From assembly GCF_024721015.1 (NCBI RefSeq), contig NZ_JANAIF010000008.1, forward strand, positions 29,813 to 93,812: DNA of 64,000 nucleotides. Reading direction: 5' to 3'. Numbering within the stretch: position 1 is the first letter of the stretch; every line of letters starts with the position of its first letter. The notes beneath the pieces are model-generated. The model was not told the origin of the DNA and did not search any database. It was given only the letters and a program-made list of their open reading frames with translations. Source of the DNA: Xenorhabdus bovienii (GTDB lineage Bacteria > Pseudomonadota > Gammaproteobacteria > Enterobacterales > Enterobacteriaceae). Shown here in pieces: positions 9,375 to 17,234 of this stretch. The position numbers and the translations under genes are program-made.

Positions 9375-9941
9375 TCAACCGCTTATCATTGAAATTAACC
9401 ACGCCATGACATCGTAACGTAGGGCATTCAGCGCGTAGAGAACTAATATGACAATCATGGCAGAAAAATCAATGCCACCCATGGCAGGAATGATACGACG
9501 GATAGGTGACATTAACGGTTCAGTCAATTGAATCAAAACATAGTCAACCGGATTGCGCCCTTGACTGATCCAACTTAATAATGCACGGGCAATGACGAGC
9601 CAGAATATGAGTTTTCCGGCTGCGGTAAGTAGTTCAATCAGCCCGACAGGGAACAGAATCGCGAGAGGTATCACAAATTGTCCCGTTGCGAGCCATGCAG
9701 GTATCAGCATCTTAAGAAGAACGATCAGATAGGCAAATACTATGGATGCTGTATCGAGAGGACCAATGGCGGGGATGACCCTGCGTAATGGGCGTACCAC
9801 GGGTTGGGTGATTTTAACGATAAATTGCGCGAATGGATTATAAAAATCACAACGTACCCATTGCATCCAGACTCGAAGCAGTAAAACCGCAATATATAAA
9901 TCTAGAATTGTAAGAAAGATAAAGTTTAAGAATTGCATGTA
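9375..9941 (-). CDS. yggT: YggT family integral membrane protein
   Basis: A small inner-membrane protein made of two repeats of the YGGT domain, each with a hydrophobic pair and a conserved 'P..RP.RR.IP..G.(I/L)D' block: 'PVVRPLRRVIPAIGPLD' and 'PLMSPIRRIIPAMGGID'. Function is unproven; proteobacterial YggT has been connected with osmotic tolerance, and the cyanobacterial/plastid YggT relatives with heme assembly and division. I start at the second in-frame Met (MQFLNFIFLT, 188 residues), which matches E. coli. It lies in the proC operon. Confidence 0.92.
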   Translation of the reverse strand, partial: YMQFLNFIFLTILDLYIAVLLLRVWMQWVRCDFYNPFAQFIVKITQPVVRPLRRVIPAIGPLDTASIVFAYLIVLLKMLIPAWLATGQFVIPLAILFPVGLIELLTAAGKLIFWLVIARALLSWISQGRNPVDYVLIQLTEPLMSPIRRIIPAMGGIDFSAMIVILVLYALNALRYDVMAWLISMISG

Positions 9942-9971
9942 GCAGCCCTGATTAAATGACACTTGATTGAA

Positions 9972-10793
9972 TTAAAATAGTTTTTCCATTTCCTGCGCTC
10001 GGCGGATTGCTGCCTGCATGGCGCGGGATACGATCTCTGGTAGATGGCCTTCATAAAAAATGCGCAGAGCTTCGGCAGTTGTACCGCCTTTAGATGTTAC
10101 CTGCTCGCGCAGAATAGCAAAAGGAAGATCTGCCTGTGACTCAGCAAGTTTAGCCGAACCCGTAACCGCTTGCAGGACAAGTTCCCTGGCAGTTTGGCTA
10201 TCGAATCCCAGACGTTCAGCTTCTTGCTGCATGGATTCCATGAACAGGAAAAAATAGGCCGGCGCACTGCCTGCGACGGCAATAATATTGTTGATGCCAT
10301 TCTCATCATTGACCCAGCAGACTTTACCAACACCGCACATCAGCGATTCGGTAAACTGGCGATCAGGCTGAGTGACGTGTTCAGGCGCAAATAATCCACT
10401 GAGCCCCTGCCCTACAAGTGCGGGCGTATTTGGCATGATGCGGATGATGTTGAGTTGATCCTGTAATAGCGTGTAAAAACGGCTAACAGGAATGCCAGCG
10501 GCAATGGAGAGTACTAGTTTATGACTGAAATCTATTTGTGAACGCAGTGAATCACAAACTTCTTCCATCATTTGAGGTTTTACTGCCAGAACAATGACAT
10601 CGGCTTCTTGGGCATAACGAATGTTATCGTTTTCGCTGTTGATGCCATACTCTTTTGCCAGAACGTCACGACGGGTTGTATTTGGGGAGCAGACAGTGAT
10701 GAGTCCAGCAGGATAACCTGTTCTGACCAGTCCGGCGATAATGGCATGAGCCATATTGCCAGCGCCAATAAAGGTGATTTTACGATTTTCCAT
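9972..10793 (-). CDS. proC: Pyrroline-5-carboxylate reductase
   Basis: Final step of proline biosynthesis, reducing 1-pyrroline-5-carboxylate with NAD(P)H. The Rossmann motif is 'ITFIGAGNMAHAIIAGL', followed by 'VLAVKPQMM' and the dimerisation/active-site region 'VTSKGGTTAEAL'. An upstream in-frame ATG (10928) would add 45 residues overlapping yggS in sequence with no homology; MENRKITFIG at 10793 gives the usual 273 residues. With proBA at 51564-53963, the whole glutamate-to-proline route lies in this window. It follows yggS by 43 bp. Confidence 0.96.
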   Translation of the reverse strand: MENRKITFIGAGNMAHAIIAGLVRTGYPAGLITVCSPNTTRRDVLAKEYGINSENDNIRYAQEADVIVLAVKPQMMEEVCDSLRSQIDFSHKLVLSIAAGIPVSRFYTLLQDQLNIIRIMPNTPALVGQGLSGLFAPEHVTQPDRQFTESLMCGVGKVCWVNDENGINNIIAVAGSAPAYFFLFMESMQQEAERLGFDSQTARELVLQAVTGSAKLAESQADLPFAILREQVTSKGGTTAEALRIFYEGHLPEIVSRAMQAAIRRAQEMEKLF

Positions 10794-10836
10794 TAAATAG
10801 TCTCGCATATTAATCAGTTGATTTTGGCCAGTTAAT

Positions 10837-11538
10837 TTAGGGTTGAGTATTGTACTGACGGGCACCGAAAATTGCCGTTCCAATGCGCACCAATGTAGAG
10901 CCGCAGGAGATAGCGGCTTCCATATCATCCGTCATACCCATTGAAAGTGTATCAACTCGTGGATATTGCGTTTTCAATTCAATAAACGCCTGTTCCATTT
11001 GGTGGAATATCGCCATCTGACGTTCAAAATCGCTTTCTGGTGCCGGGATCGCCATCAGCCCACGTAATACCAGATTGGGTAGCGCATTGATGGTCTTTGC
11101 CAGTTCCGGCAGTGATTCCAAAATAATGCCCGATTTGCTGTCTTCGCCACTGATATTAATTTGAATCAGGATATTAAGTGGCGCCATGTTTTCAGGGCGT
11201 TGCTCACTTAAGCGCTGGGCGATTTTTAATCTGTCTATGGTATGGCACCAGTCAAAATGTTCTGCTACCAAGCGGCTTTTATTGGACTGCAAGGGGCCGA
11301 TAAAGTGCCATACCAAATCATGATGATTGGCAAAGTGTTGAACTTTCTCAACCCCTTCTTGAACGTAATTTTCACCAAATTCCCGCTGACCAGTCGCTAT
11401 GGCTTTTGCGATAGCGTCCGCAGGTTTGGTTTTACTGACTGCAAGCAATGTAATTTCTTGTGGAGAGCGTCCGCAATTCTGTGCTGTAAGGGCTATGCGG
11501 TTCCTGACATCGTGAAGATTTTGTTTGATATTGTTCAT
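10837..11538 (-). CDS. yggS: YggS/PLPBP family pyridoxal-phosphate homeostasis protein
   Basis: A cytoplasmic PLP-binding protein with the fold of alanine-racemase domain I. It has no known catalysis and buffers PLP and amino/keto acid pools. The PLP lysine is Lys36 in 'LLAVSKTKPADAI'. The phosphate-binding region includes 'FGENYVQEG', 'WHFIGPLQSNK' and the C-terminal 'LSMGMTDDMEAAI', all hallmarks. It is 233 residues, upstream of proC in the same operon, and divergent from the PilT-like gene with only 22 bp between the starts. Confidence 0.95.
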   Translation of the reverse strand: MNNIKQNLHDVRNRIALTAQNCGRSPQEITLLAVSKTKPADAIAKAIATGQREFGENYVQEGVEKVQHFANHHDLVWHFIGPLQSNKSRLVAEHFDWCHTIDRLKIAQRLSEQRPENMAPLNILIQINISGEDSKSGIILESLPELAKTINALPNLVLRGLMAIPAPESDFERQMAIFHQMEQAFIELKTQYPRVDTLSMGMTDDMEAAISCGSTLVRIGTAIFGARQYNTQP

Positions 11539-11560
11539 AAGTGACTCAGGAGATTAAAAA

Positions 11561-12562
11561 ATGAATATGGAAAAATTGGTGGCTCTTAGTGTAAAGCATA
11601 ATGCTTCTGATCTGCATCTTTGTGTCGGGAAAGTTCCGGTTTTGCGTATCAATGGTGTGCTGTACCCACAGATGCAACTGGCAGAAATGCAGGATGATAC
11701 CCTCATGGCATGGAGCAGAAAAATATTGACCGAAGAACAACAGCAGCAGTTACAGGAATACGGTCATGTTGATTTTGTGGTGGAAATGCCAGATAAACAG
11801 CGGCTCAGAGGGAATCTGTTTTACCAACAGTGTCAGGTTTCATTGGTATTGAGGTTAATCGCGGATAAATGTCCTACTCTGGAACAATTATATGCGCCGG
11901 ACATTATCCAACGTCTGATTTTGCAGGAGAAAAGTGGGCTGGTATTAGTGACAGGCGCAACGGGAAGCGGTAAATCCACGACTTTGTCGGCGATAATCAA
12001 TGCGTTCAATAATCATGGCAACAAACATATTATCACGTTGGAAGACCCGATAGAATTCGTTCATCAAAGCCGAAATTGCCTGATACAGCAAAGACAAATC
12101 GGCAGGGATGTGCCGGATTATCAAACGGCTTTGAAAGGTGCATTACGGCAAGATCCTGATGTGATTTTGCTGGGAGAATTGCGTGACAAAGAGGCGATCC
12201 GCTTGGCATTGACAGCGGCTGAAACAGGGCATTTGGTTCTGTCAACATTACATACCCGTGGGGCAATTCAGGCACTAGACCGTTTGGTTGATGTTTTCAG
12301 CGCAGAAGAAAAGGGCTGGATCTGCAGCCAACTGGCAGGAAGTTTAAAAGCAGTTATTTCTCAACAACTGCTTCCGGCCAGAGAGGGGGGAAGAGTAGCC
12401 ATTTATGAAGTTTTGGTCGTCAACCAAGCGGCCAGCCATTTGATCAGGGAAGGAAAAAATCATCAAATCGCGACATTAATGCAGACAGGTGCTGCCTGCG
12501 GTATGCAAACTCATGAGCAAAGCCGGCAACAGCGTGAATCGTTGGGATTGCTGGCGGAATAG
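11561..12562 (+). CDS. yggR: PilT-like type IV pilus retraction ATPase family protein (YggR)
   Basis: A hexameric secretion ATPase of the GspE/PilT superfamily. The Walker A motif GATGSGKST is at 132-140, the Asp box 'LEDPIEF' at 160-166, the Walker B-like VILLGEL at 201-207 and the His box 'STLHT' at 228-232. The PilT-type C-terminal 'LIREGKNHQI' is present too. The length (333) is close to PilT. All ATPase motifs look intact, but no pilin, pilC or pilM-Q gene is nearby, as for E. coli yggR. A good AGGAG lies 9 bp upstream. Whether it retracts a real pilus here is unknown. Confidence 0.9.
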   Translation: MNMEKLVALSVKHNASDLHLCVGKVPVLRINGVLYPQMQLAEMQDDTLMAWSRKILTEEQQQQLQEYGHVDFVVEMPDKQRLRGNLFYQQCQVSLVLRLIADKCPTLEQLYAPDIIQRLILQEKSGLVLVTGATGSGKSTTLSAIINAFNNHGNKHIITLEDPIEFVHQSRNCLIQQRQIGRDVPDYQTALKGALRQDPDVILLGELRDKEAIRLALTAAETGHLVLSTLHTRGAIQALDRLVDVFSAEEKGWICSQLAGSLKAVISQQLLPAREGGRVAIYEVLVVNQAASHLIREGKNHQIATLMQTGAACGMQTHEQSRQQRESLGLLAE

Positions 12563-12613
12563 TATTGCTGGCTGTTGTTCCACAATGACACTCATATTTC
12601 ATTGTGAGTATTG

Positions 12614-13039
12614 TTATTGTGAATATTGTTGCTCAAACCAGCTTTCCAGAATGACGACAGCAGAAGCAGAATCAACTTTGCCTTTATCCAGTGCTTTGTA
12701 ACCACCGTGATCGAACAGGTGAGAGCGTGCTTCTATGGTGGTCAATCGCTCATCGTGCAGTTCAACCTGAACGCCAAAACGCCCGTGTAGCCGATTGGCA
12801 AATTTACGCGCCTGAGCGGTGACGAGTTGTTCTGTGCCATCCATATTCAGTGGTAATCCGACAATGACCAGATCGGGTTGCCACTCTTTGAGGAGTTTTT
12901 CAATGAGTTGCCAACTGGGAGAACCCTCTTTGGCTTTGAAGGCGCTCAATGCTCTGGCTGTACCGGTTATTTCTTGTCCGATAGCGGTACCAATGCTGTG
13001 AGTACCGAAATCGAATGCGATTATTGTGCGATTTTTCAT
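12614..13039 (-). CDS. yqgF: Putative pre-16S rRNA nuclease YqgF/RuvX
   Basis: An RNase H-fold nuclease of the YqgF (RuvX) family required for 16S rRNA 5' end maturation in E. coli; older annotation called it a Holliday-junction resolvase. The 141-residue protein carries '[16 protein letters not shown]' with the first catalytic Asp, the family motif 'VGLPLNMDG', 'DERLTT' with a second acidic residue and '[10 protein letters not shown]' with the last. Its start overlaps the yqgE stop by one base, so translation is coupled. Confidence 0.95.
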   Translation of the reverse strand: MKNRTIIAFDFGTHSIGTAIGQEITGTARALSAFKAKEGSPSWQLIEKLLKEWQPDLVIVGLPLNMDGTEQLVTAQARKFANRLHGRFGVQVELHDERLTTIEARSHLFDHGGYKALDKGKVDSASAVVILESWFEQQYSQ

Positions 13040-13602
13040 CAGGCATGCCCTGCTTGTGGTGCGAGGTTGTAAATATTGATCCTGAGCAGTGAAGCGGCTT
13101 CATGCCAGCGATCGGCAACGGGTGTATCGAAAATGATAGAGGATTCTGCACTGACGATCAGCCAGCTATTTTCCATGATCTCTTGTTCTAACTGGCCTTT
13201 TTCCCAGCTTGAATACCCCAGGGTCATTAAAACATTTTCGGGCTGGCGTGGCGTACCTAATGCTTCCAGCACGTCTTTGGACGTGGTTATCATCGTTTCA
13301 TCAGAGATCTGGATACTTGAACTGAACCCGGATTGTGGAGTGTGCAAGATAAAGCCATGTTCTTCAGACAGTGGGCCACCTGCCATCACGGGTTTATCTA
13401 AGTTGATGCTATCGTCTCTATCTTCGGGAGTGATATCCAACTTTTCTAGGATGCTTTGGATAGAAATTTGGGTTATAGGTTTATTGATAACTAACCCCAT
13501 TGCCCCGTTTTGATCGTGTTCGCAGATATAAACTACCGAACGGTTGAAATAAGGATCAGAGAGCGAAGGCATGGCAATAAGAAAATGGTGCAGTAGGTTC
13601 AT
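13039..13602 (-). CDS. yqgE: YqgE/AlgH family protein
   Basis: A 187-residue member of the UPF0301/AlgH family. It begins '[14 protein letters not shown]' and contains '[21 protein letters not shown]', here noted only as the two blocks SVVYICEHD and [10 protein letters not shown], then '[13 protein letters not shown]' and '[13 protein letters not shown]'. AlgH was named as an alginate regulator in Pseudomonas, but the family's biochemical role is unsettled. It lies between gshB and yqgF in the usual gammaproteobacterial order. Confidence 0.94.
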   Translation of the reverse strand: MNLLHHFLIAMPSLSDPYFNRSVVYICEHDQNGAMGLVINKPITQISIQSILEKLDITPEDRDDSINLDKPVMAGGPLSEEHGFILHTPQSGFSSSIQISDETMITTSKDVLEALGTPRQPENVLMTLGYSSWEKGQLEQEIMENSWLIVSAESSIIFDTPVADRWHEAASLLRINIYNLAPQAGHA

Positions 13603-13640
13603 GTGTTTTCTGATAATTATTTTGGCAATGTTAGCGTGAT

Positions 13641-13663
13641 TTGGCTCACAGTATGTGAGCCAA
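13641..13663. other. Perfect hairpin between gshB and yqgE
   Basis: TTGGCTCACA (13641-13650) and TGTGAGCCAA (13654-13663) form a 10-bp perfect stem with a 3-nt loop in the 91-bp gshB-yqgE gap. It lacks a T-run on either strand, so it is more likely an attenuating or RNA-stability element, or an operator, than a full terminator. Confidence 0.45.
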
Positions 13664-13693
13664 CATTATAAATGGCAAGTGCTGTCCAGCCTG

Positions 13694-14653
13694 TTATGCC
13701 GGCTGTTTTTCCAATCGTTTTTCGATGGCATCCATCAGCATACCAGTAATGGAAATTTCTGGGAACGCAGCTTCTATTTCACGTACACAGGTCGGGCTGG
13801 TGACGTTGATTTCAGTCAAACGGTCGCCAATGATATCGAGCCCGACAAAGATTAACCCTTTTTCTTTCAAGACTGGCGCAACAGCACGGGCAATTGCCCA
13901 GTCACTTTCTGTCAGAGGTCGGGCTTCTCCGCGCCCACCTGCCGCAAGGTTACCACGGGTCTCCCCTTGTGCAGGGATGCGTGCAAGGCAATAGGGTACA
14001 GACTCGCCATCAACAACCAGAACACGTTTATCCCCGTCCTTAATGGCCGGCAAGAAATTTTGCGCCATACAATAACGGCTGCCATGTTCGGTCAGCGTTT
14101 CAATAATGACACCTGTATTCGGGTCATCTTGTTTTAAACGGAAGATGGAAGCTCCTCCCATACCGTCCAGTGGCTTAAAGATAACATCGCCATGTTTTTG
14201 ATGGAACTCACGTAAGGTTTTTGCATTGCGAGTCACCAGTGTATCTGGTGTCAATTCTGGGAACCAGGCTGTGAACAGTTTTTCGTTGCAGTCGCGCAGA
14301 CTCTGCGGCTTGTTAACGATCAGGCTGCCTTTGGCTTCAGCTCTTTCCAGAATATAAGTAGCGTAGATGTATTCTGTATCAAAAGGAGGATCTTTACGCA
14401 TCAGAATCACCTGCAAGGTATCGAGAGCAATCTCTTGCTCGCTGCCGAACTGATACCATTGCTGCGGGTTTTCTTCGATCGTGAGCAGGCGGGTACGGGC
14501 CCGAGCCTCTCCTTGATATAGATAGAGATCATTCATCTCCATGTAATGGATTTCCCACCCGCGTTTCTGCGCTTCCAGCAACATGGCAAAACTTGTGTCT
14601 TTCTTGATTTTGATGGATGAAATTGGGTCCATCACTATGCCGAGCTTGATCAT
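13694..14653 (-). CDS. gshB: Glutathione synthetase
   Basis: Joins gamma-glutamylcysteine and glycine with ATP to make glutathione. An ATP-grasp enzyme of 319 residues: N-terminal 'KLGIVMDPISSIKIKKDTS' substrate domain, then 'VIFKPLDGMGGASIFRL' with the ATP-binding lysine and glycine loop, 'NLAAGGRGEARPLT', and C-terminal 'FVGLDIIGDRLTEINVTSPT' with metal-binding residues. The order rsmE-gshB-yqgE-yqgF is that of E. coli. Only 9 bp separate it from the rsmE stop, so it is cotranscribed. Confidence 0.97.
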   Translation of the reverse strand: MIKLGIVMDPISSIKIKKDTSFAMLLEAQKRGWEIHYMEMNDLYLYQGEARARTRLLTIEENPQQWYQFGSEQEIALDTLQVILMRKDPPFDTEYIYATYILERAEAKGSLIVNKPQSLRDCNEKLFTAWFPELTPDTLVTRNAKTLREFHQKHGDVIFKPLDGMGGASIFRLKQDDPNTGVIIETLTEHGSRYCMAQNFLPAIKDGDKRVLVVDGESVPYCLARIPAQGETRGNLAAGGRGEARPLTESDWAIARAVAPVLKEKGLIFVGLDIIGDRLTEINVTSPTCVREIEAAFPEISITGMLMDAIEKRLEKQPA

Positions 14654-14662
14654 TCTTTCTCC

Positions 14663-15394
14663 TTAACCCAGATCACCGAAACGCACTTGCAATGCCGTAA
14701 TTGCGGTGAGTGCCGTAGTTTCTGTCCTCAAGACGCGAGGGCCTAACAGGATATCAGTAAATTGGTGATTTGCCGTCATTTCGATCTCTTCAGCGGATAA
14801 TCCCCCTTCAGGGCCGATTAACAGGCGTACTTTTTCCACTGGCAGTGGCAGTGTGTTGATACTTTGGCTGGCACGGGGATGCAGATTTAATTTTAGGCTG
14901 CTATCGTTTTCCATGCACCATGCTTCAAGTGACATGATCGGGCGAATTTCTGGAATACGGTTACGCCCGCATTGTTCACAGGCCGAGATCACAATTTTTT
15001 TCCATTGCTGTAATTTTTTTTCTAGCCTTTCCGCATCCAGCTTTACACCACAGCGTTCAGAAAGTAATGGCGTAATAGTATTGACACCCAACTCAACCGA
15101 TTTTTGAATTGTGAATTCCATCTTTTCCCCACGGGACATCACTTGCCCCAGATGCAGGTTTAGTGGTGATTCATGATCGGATAGTTTGCCATCAGTAATA
15201 CTTACTTTGACCGTTTTTTTATTGGTTTCAATAAGTACTGCATCGAAAACCTGATTGCTGCCATCAAACAACTGTAATGGTTGTCCATTACTCATTCTAA
15301 GTACCCGGCCAACGTGGTTGGCAGCCTCATCACTCAGATAGATTTCAGTCTCTACAGAGAGCTGTTCAGGGTGATAGATGCGGGGAATTCGCAT
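14663..15394 (-). CDS. rsmE: 16S rRNA m3U1498 methyltransferase
   Basis: Methylates N3 of U1498 in helix 44 of 16S rRNA using SAM. A SPOUT-class methyltransferase of 243 residues with an N-terminal PUA-like domain ('[10 protein letters not shown]', 'HVGRVLRM') and C-terminal trefoil knot carrying '[14 protein letters not shown]' and '[16 protein letters not shown]'. The start [11 protein letters not shown] is chosen over an upstream in-frame ATG at 15472 that would add 26 unrelated residues. It is the first gene of the rsmE-gshB-yqgE-yqgF operon; endA, found directly upstream of rsmE in E. coli, is missing. Confidence 0.95.
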   Translation of the reverse strand: MRIPRIYHPEQLSVETEIYLSDEAANHVGRVLRMSNGQPLQLFDGSNQVFDAVLIETNKKTVKVSITDGKLSDHESPLNLHLGQVMSRGEKMEFTIQKSVELGVNTITPLLSERCGVKLDAERLEKKLQQWKKIVISACEQCGRNRIPEIRPIMSLEAWCMENDSSLKLNLHPRASQSINTLPLPVEKVRLLIGPEGGLSAEEIEMTANHQFTDILLGPRVLRTETTALTAITALQVRFGDLG

Positions 15395-15736
15395 ATTTCT
15401 TCTTTCCTTCTTTTTTTCCGGATGTTTCCGGTATGACGCAATAGCCATATCACAAAATTGATTCATCGCCATGATAAATGAGCGCTGATTGCGTGATCAA
15501 GCTATCTCTTAAACCACAGAGAACACGGTATGCACTTGCGAGCCGGCTCGCATATTTATTTTATAATGACTGTTTTAACTGATTTTTTATTGCTAACCAC
15601 CTGAGTGATAAATTAATATTCTTCGTGTTCTGATTGCGGTCAGAAAAATAGATAAGGAATTTAATGACAGGGATGTTACTCACGAGTGCCATGTTGAATA
15701 TTTTCATGGATGATAATAAAGGATTGTTTAGCCAAC
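15395..15736. other. Intergenic region with palindrome and short open frame
   Basis: No full gene is visible in this 342 bp. It holds the 16-bp palindrome TGCGAGCCGGCTCGCA (15537-15552), followed on the plus strand by TATTTATTTT, which could act as a short terminator. It also holds a 26-codon frame (15664-15744) with a well-placed AAGGA that runs into the start of the next gene. The AT content rises sharply from about 15550 onward. Confidence 0.4.
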
Positions 15737-16204
15737 ATGGATAATATCATGATTATGGTTTTCTGTAGTACATTAATTTTTTTATCAATTATTGATATTA
15801 GAACTTATCAATTGCCAGATATTATCACTCAGCCTTTATTATGGATTGGTCTTGTTTTTAATAGCAGTGAAAATTTAGTATCGATCAAGAGTGCGATATA
15901 TGGCGCTATATCAGGGTATTTATTTTTATGGCTATTAAATAGGGTCTGTCGATATAACTTAAAGAAAGAGGGAATAGGATATGGCGATCTGAAATTAACG
16001 GCTGCTATTGGTGCATGGCTGGGTATGGAAACGATCCCTGTATTGATGTTACTGTCTTCAACATCTGGATTGTTCGGGTTTATGATAGTTTGGTTTAAAA
16101 GAAGAACATACCCTGACTTTATTGCGTTTGGGCCTTATATTTGTTTGTCTGCGATAGTGTTGATGGGGTTTAGAGTAAGTGGTATCCATATCATGGGGAT
16201 TTAA
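15737..16204 (+). CDS. Minimal prepilin peptidase-like protein (A24 aspartic protease core only)
   Basis: A 155-residue polytopic membrane protein matching the peptidase half of type IV prepilin peptidases (GspO/PilD). The two catalytic aspartates are visible: Asp20 in 'LSIIDIRTYQLPD' and Asp84 in the G-x-G-D motif 'GIGYGDLKL'. 'IAFGPYICLSAI' near the C-terminus is also characteristic. The N-terminal cytoplasmic domain with CxxC zinc pairs and N-methylation activity is absent, so it may cleave without methylating, as in the stand-alone A24 (CpaA/TadV) group. The start (15737) is one choice; 15710 is also in frame. The gene is AT-rich and has no pilin or secretion gene beside it. Confidence 0.75.
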   Translation: MDNIMIMVFCSTLIFLSIIDIRTYQLPDIITQPLLWIGLVFNSSENLVSIKSAIYGAISGYLFLWLLNRVCRYNLKKEGIGYGDLKLTAAIGAWLGMETIPVLMLLSSTSGLFGFMIVWFKRRTYPDFIAFGPYICLSAIVLMGFRVSGIHIMGI

Positions 16205-16278
16205 TCGAGAGCAACTTGCAGGTTTGGTGTAAAACGTTCATTCTCTCACCTTATTTATTGGAGAAGAGAATTTCTATT

Positions 16279-17094
16279 ATGGTATTAAAGATTACGGCAC
16301 TACTGGAAAATCAGGTTTTTGCGCCCTACAAAACGGTTTTGACGGGTAAACCCGGGCTGAGTTTACTGATTCAGGATCAAGATACTACAATCCTGTTTGA
16401 CACTGGGCCAGATGGTAGCTTTATTGATAACGCAAAGAAATTAAATATCGACTTATCTAAGGTTTCAGCGGTTGTGATATCACATGGCCATTTTGACCAT
16501 TGCGGTGGGCTGCCTTTTTTCTCTACTGATGCTAAAGTTATTTGCCATCCTGAGGTTAAAAATGAAAGATATTATGGTTGGGTAATCACGGACAACAAAG
16601 CACTTACATTCAAAAAATTATCCAAACAAGTTGATTACGGAAAATTTGATACTTTTTTTTCAAAGGGTGAGACTTATATTAATGATAAATTTATCTATTC
16701 AGGAGAAATAAAAAAAGAAGAGAATAAACGCTATGGCGTTATTGTTGGAGAAAAAGATGAAGGAAAATATTCTCCTGATTTTGTCAAAGATGAAGGTGTT
16801 TTAATTTATAAATCTAGACATGGGTTAATTATTTTTATTGGATGTGGGCATCGTGGTGTTATTGAAATTATCAAATTTTGTAAGCAGATAACGGGCATTG
16901 ATCAAGTTTATGCGGTTATTGGTGGGCTACATTTACGTTATGCTTCGCCGTTTAAACTATTGCCTATCAGAAAGTACATCAAAAAAGAAAATATACAGCA
17001 TGTTTATGCTTGCCACTGTAGTGGTATGTGGGGGAAGTTATGGTTACCTAATGCTAAAAGTCTTTCTACTGGGCAGTCAATTGAGATTGATTAA
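16279..17094 (+). CDS. MBL-fold metallo-hydrolase, pterin-phosphate-synthase-like (TIGR/COG1237 type)
   Basis: A 271-residue metallo-beta-lactamase-fold protein with an intact metal motif His69-X-His71-X-Asp73-His74 in 'ISHGHFDHCGG'. A further 'GCGHRGV' His and a C-terminal 'CHCSG' fit the family annotated as 7,8-dihydropterin-6-methyl-4-(beta-D-ribofuranosyl)-aminobenzene-5'-phosphate synthase. In bacteria that name is only a family label; the true substrate is unknown. ATG 16279 follows a GAGAAGAGAA ribosome-binding site and is preferred to the one at 16216. Very AT-rich with many Lys/Ile codons, it starts 75 bp after the prepilin peptidase gene, so the two may have arrived together. Confidence 0.8.
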   Translation: MVLKITALLENQVFAPYKTVLTGKPGLSLLIQDQDTTILFDTGPDGSFIDNAKKLNIDLSKVSAVVISHGHFDHCGGLPFFSTDAKVICHPEVKNERYYGWVITDNKALTFKKLSKQVDYGKFDTFFSKGETYINDKFIYSGEIKKEENKRYGVIVGEKDEGKYSPDFVKDEGVLIYKSRHGLIIFIGCGHRGVIEIIKFCKQITGIDQVYAVIGGLHLRYASPFKLLPIRKYIKKENIQHVYACHCSGMWGKLWLPNAKSLSTGQSIEID

Positions 17095-17120
17095 TGTTAT
17101 TCTATTTTTAGATAAAAAAT

Positions 17121-17160
17121 GATGCTGCTATATTAAAATAACAGCATCGTCTTTAAAGTT
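17121..17160 (+). terminator. Terminator-like hairpin after the MBL gene
   Basis: GATGCTG (17121-17127) and CAGCATC (17142-17148) pair across an AT-rich loop, 27 bp after the stop at 17094, followed by the T-containing GTCTTTAAAGTTT. The T-run is weak. Confidence 0.4.
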
Positions 17161-17165
17161 TGTTG

Positions 17166-17185
17166 CATGAATAACGTTATTCATG
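17166..17185. repeat. Perfect 20-bp palindrome
   Basis: CATGAATAACGTTATTCATG is perfectly self-complementary. It lies between two converging MBL-fold genes (stops at 17094 and 17235). It could be an operator, a transcription end signal or a repeat unit; nothing here decides. Confidence 0.6.
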
Positions 17186-17234
17186 GAGCCCAAAGGAAAT
17201 ATGCCAATAAATCCTGTATGGTTATATTTTCAAC

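Noticed and set aside
10794..10928. N-terminal extension of ProC
   Set aside because: It is the out-of-frame antisense/overlap of the yggS 3' end and has no counterpart in ProC proteins.
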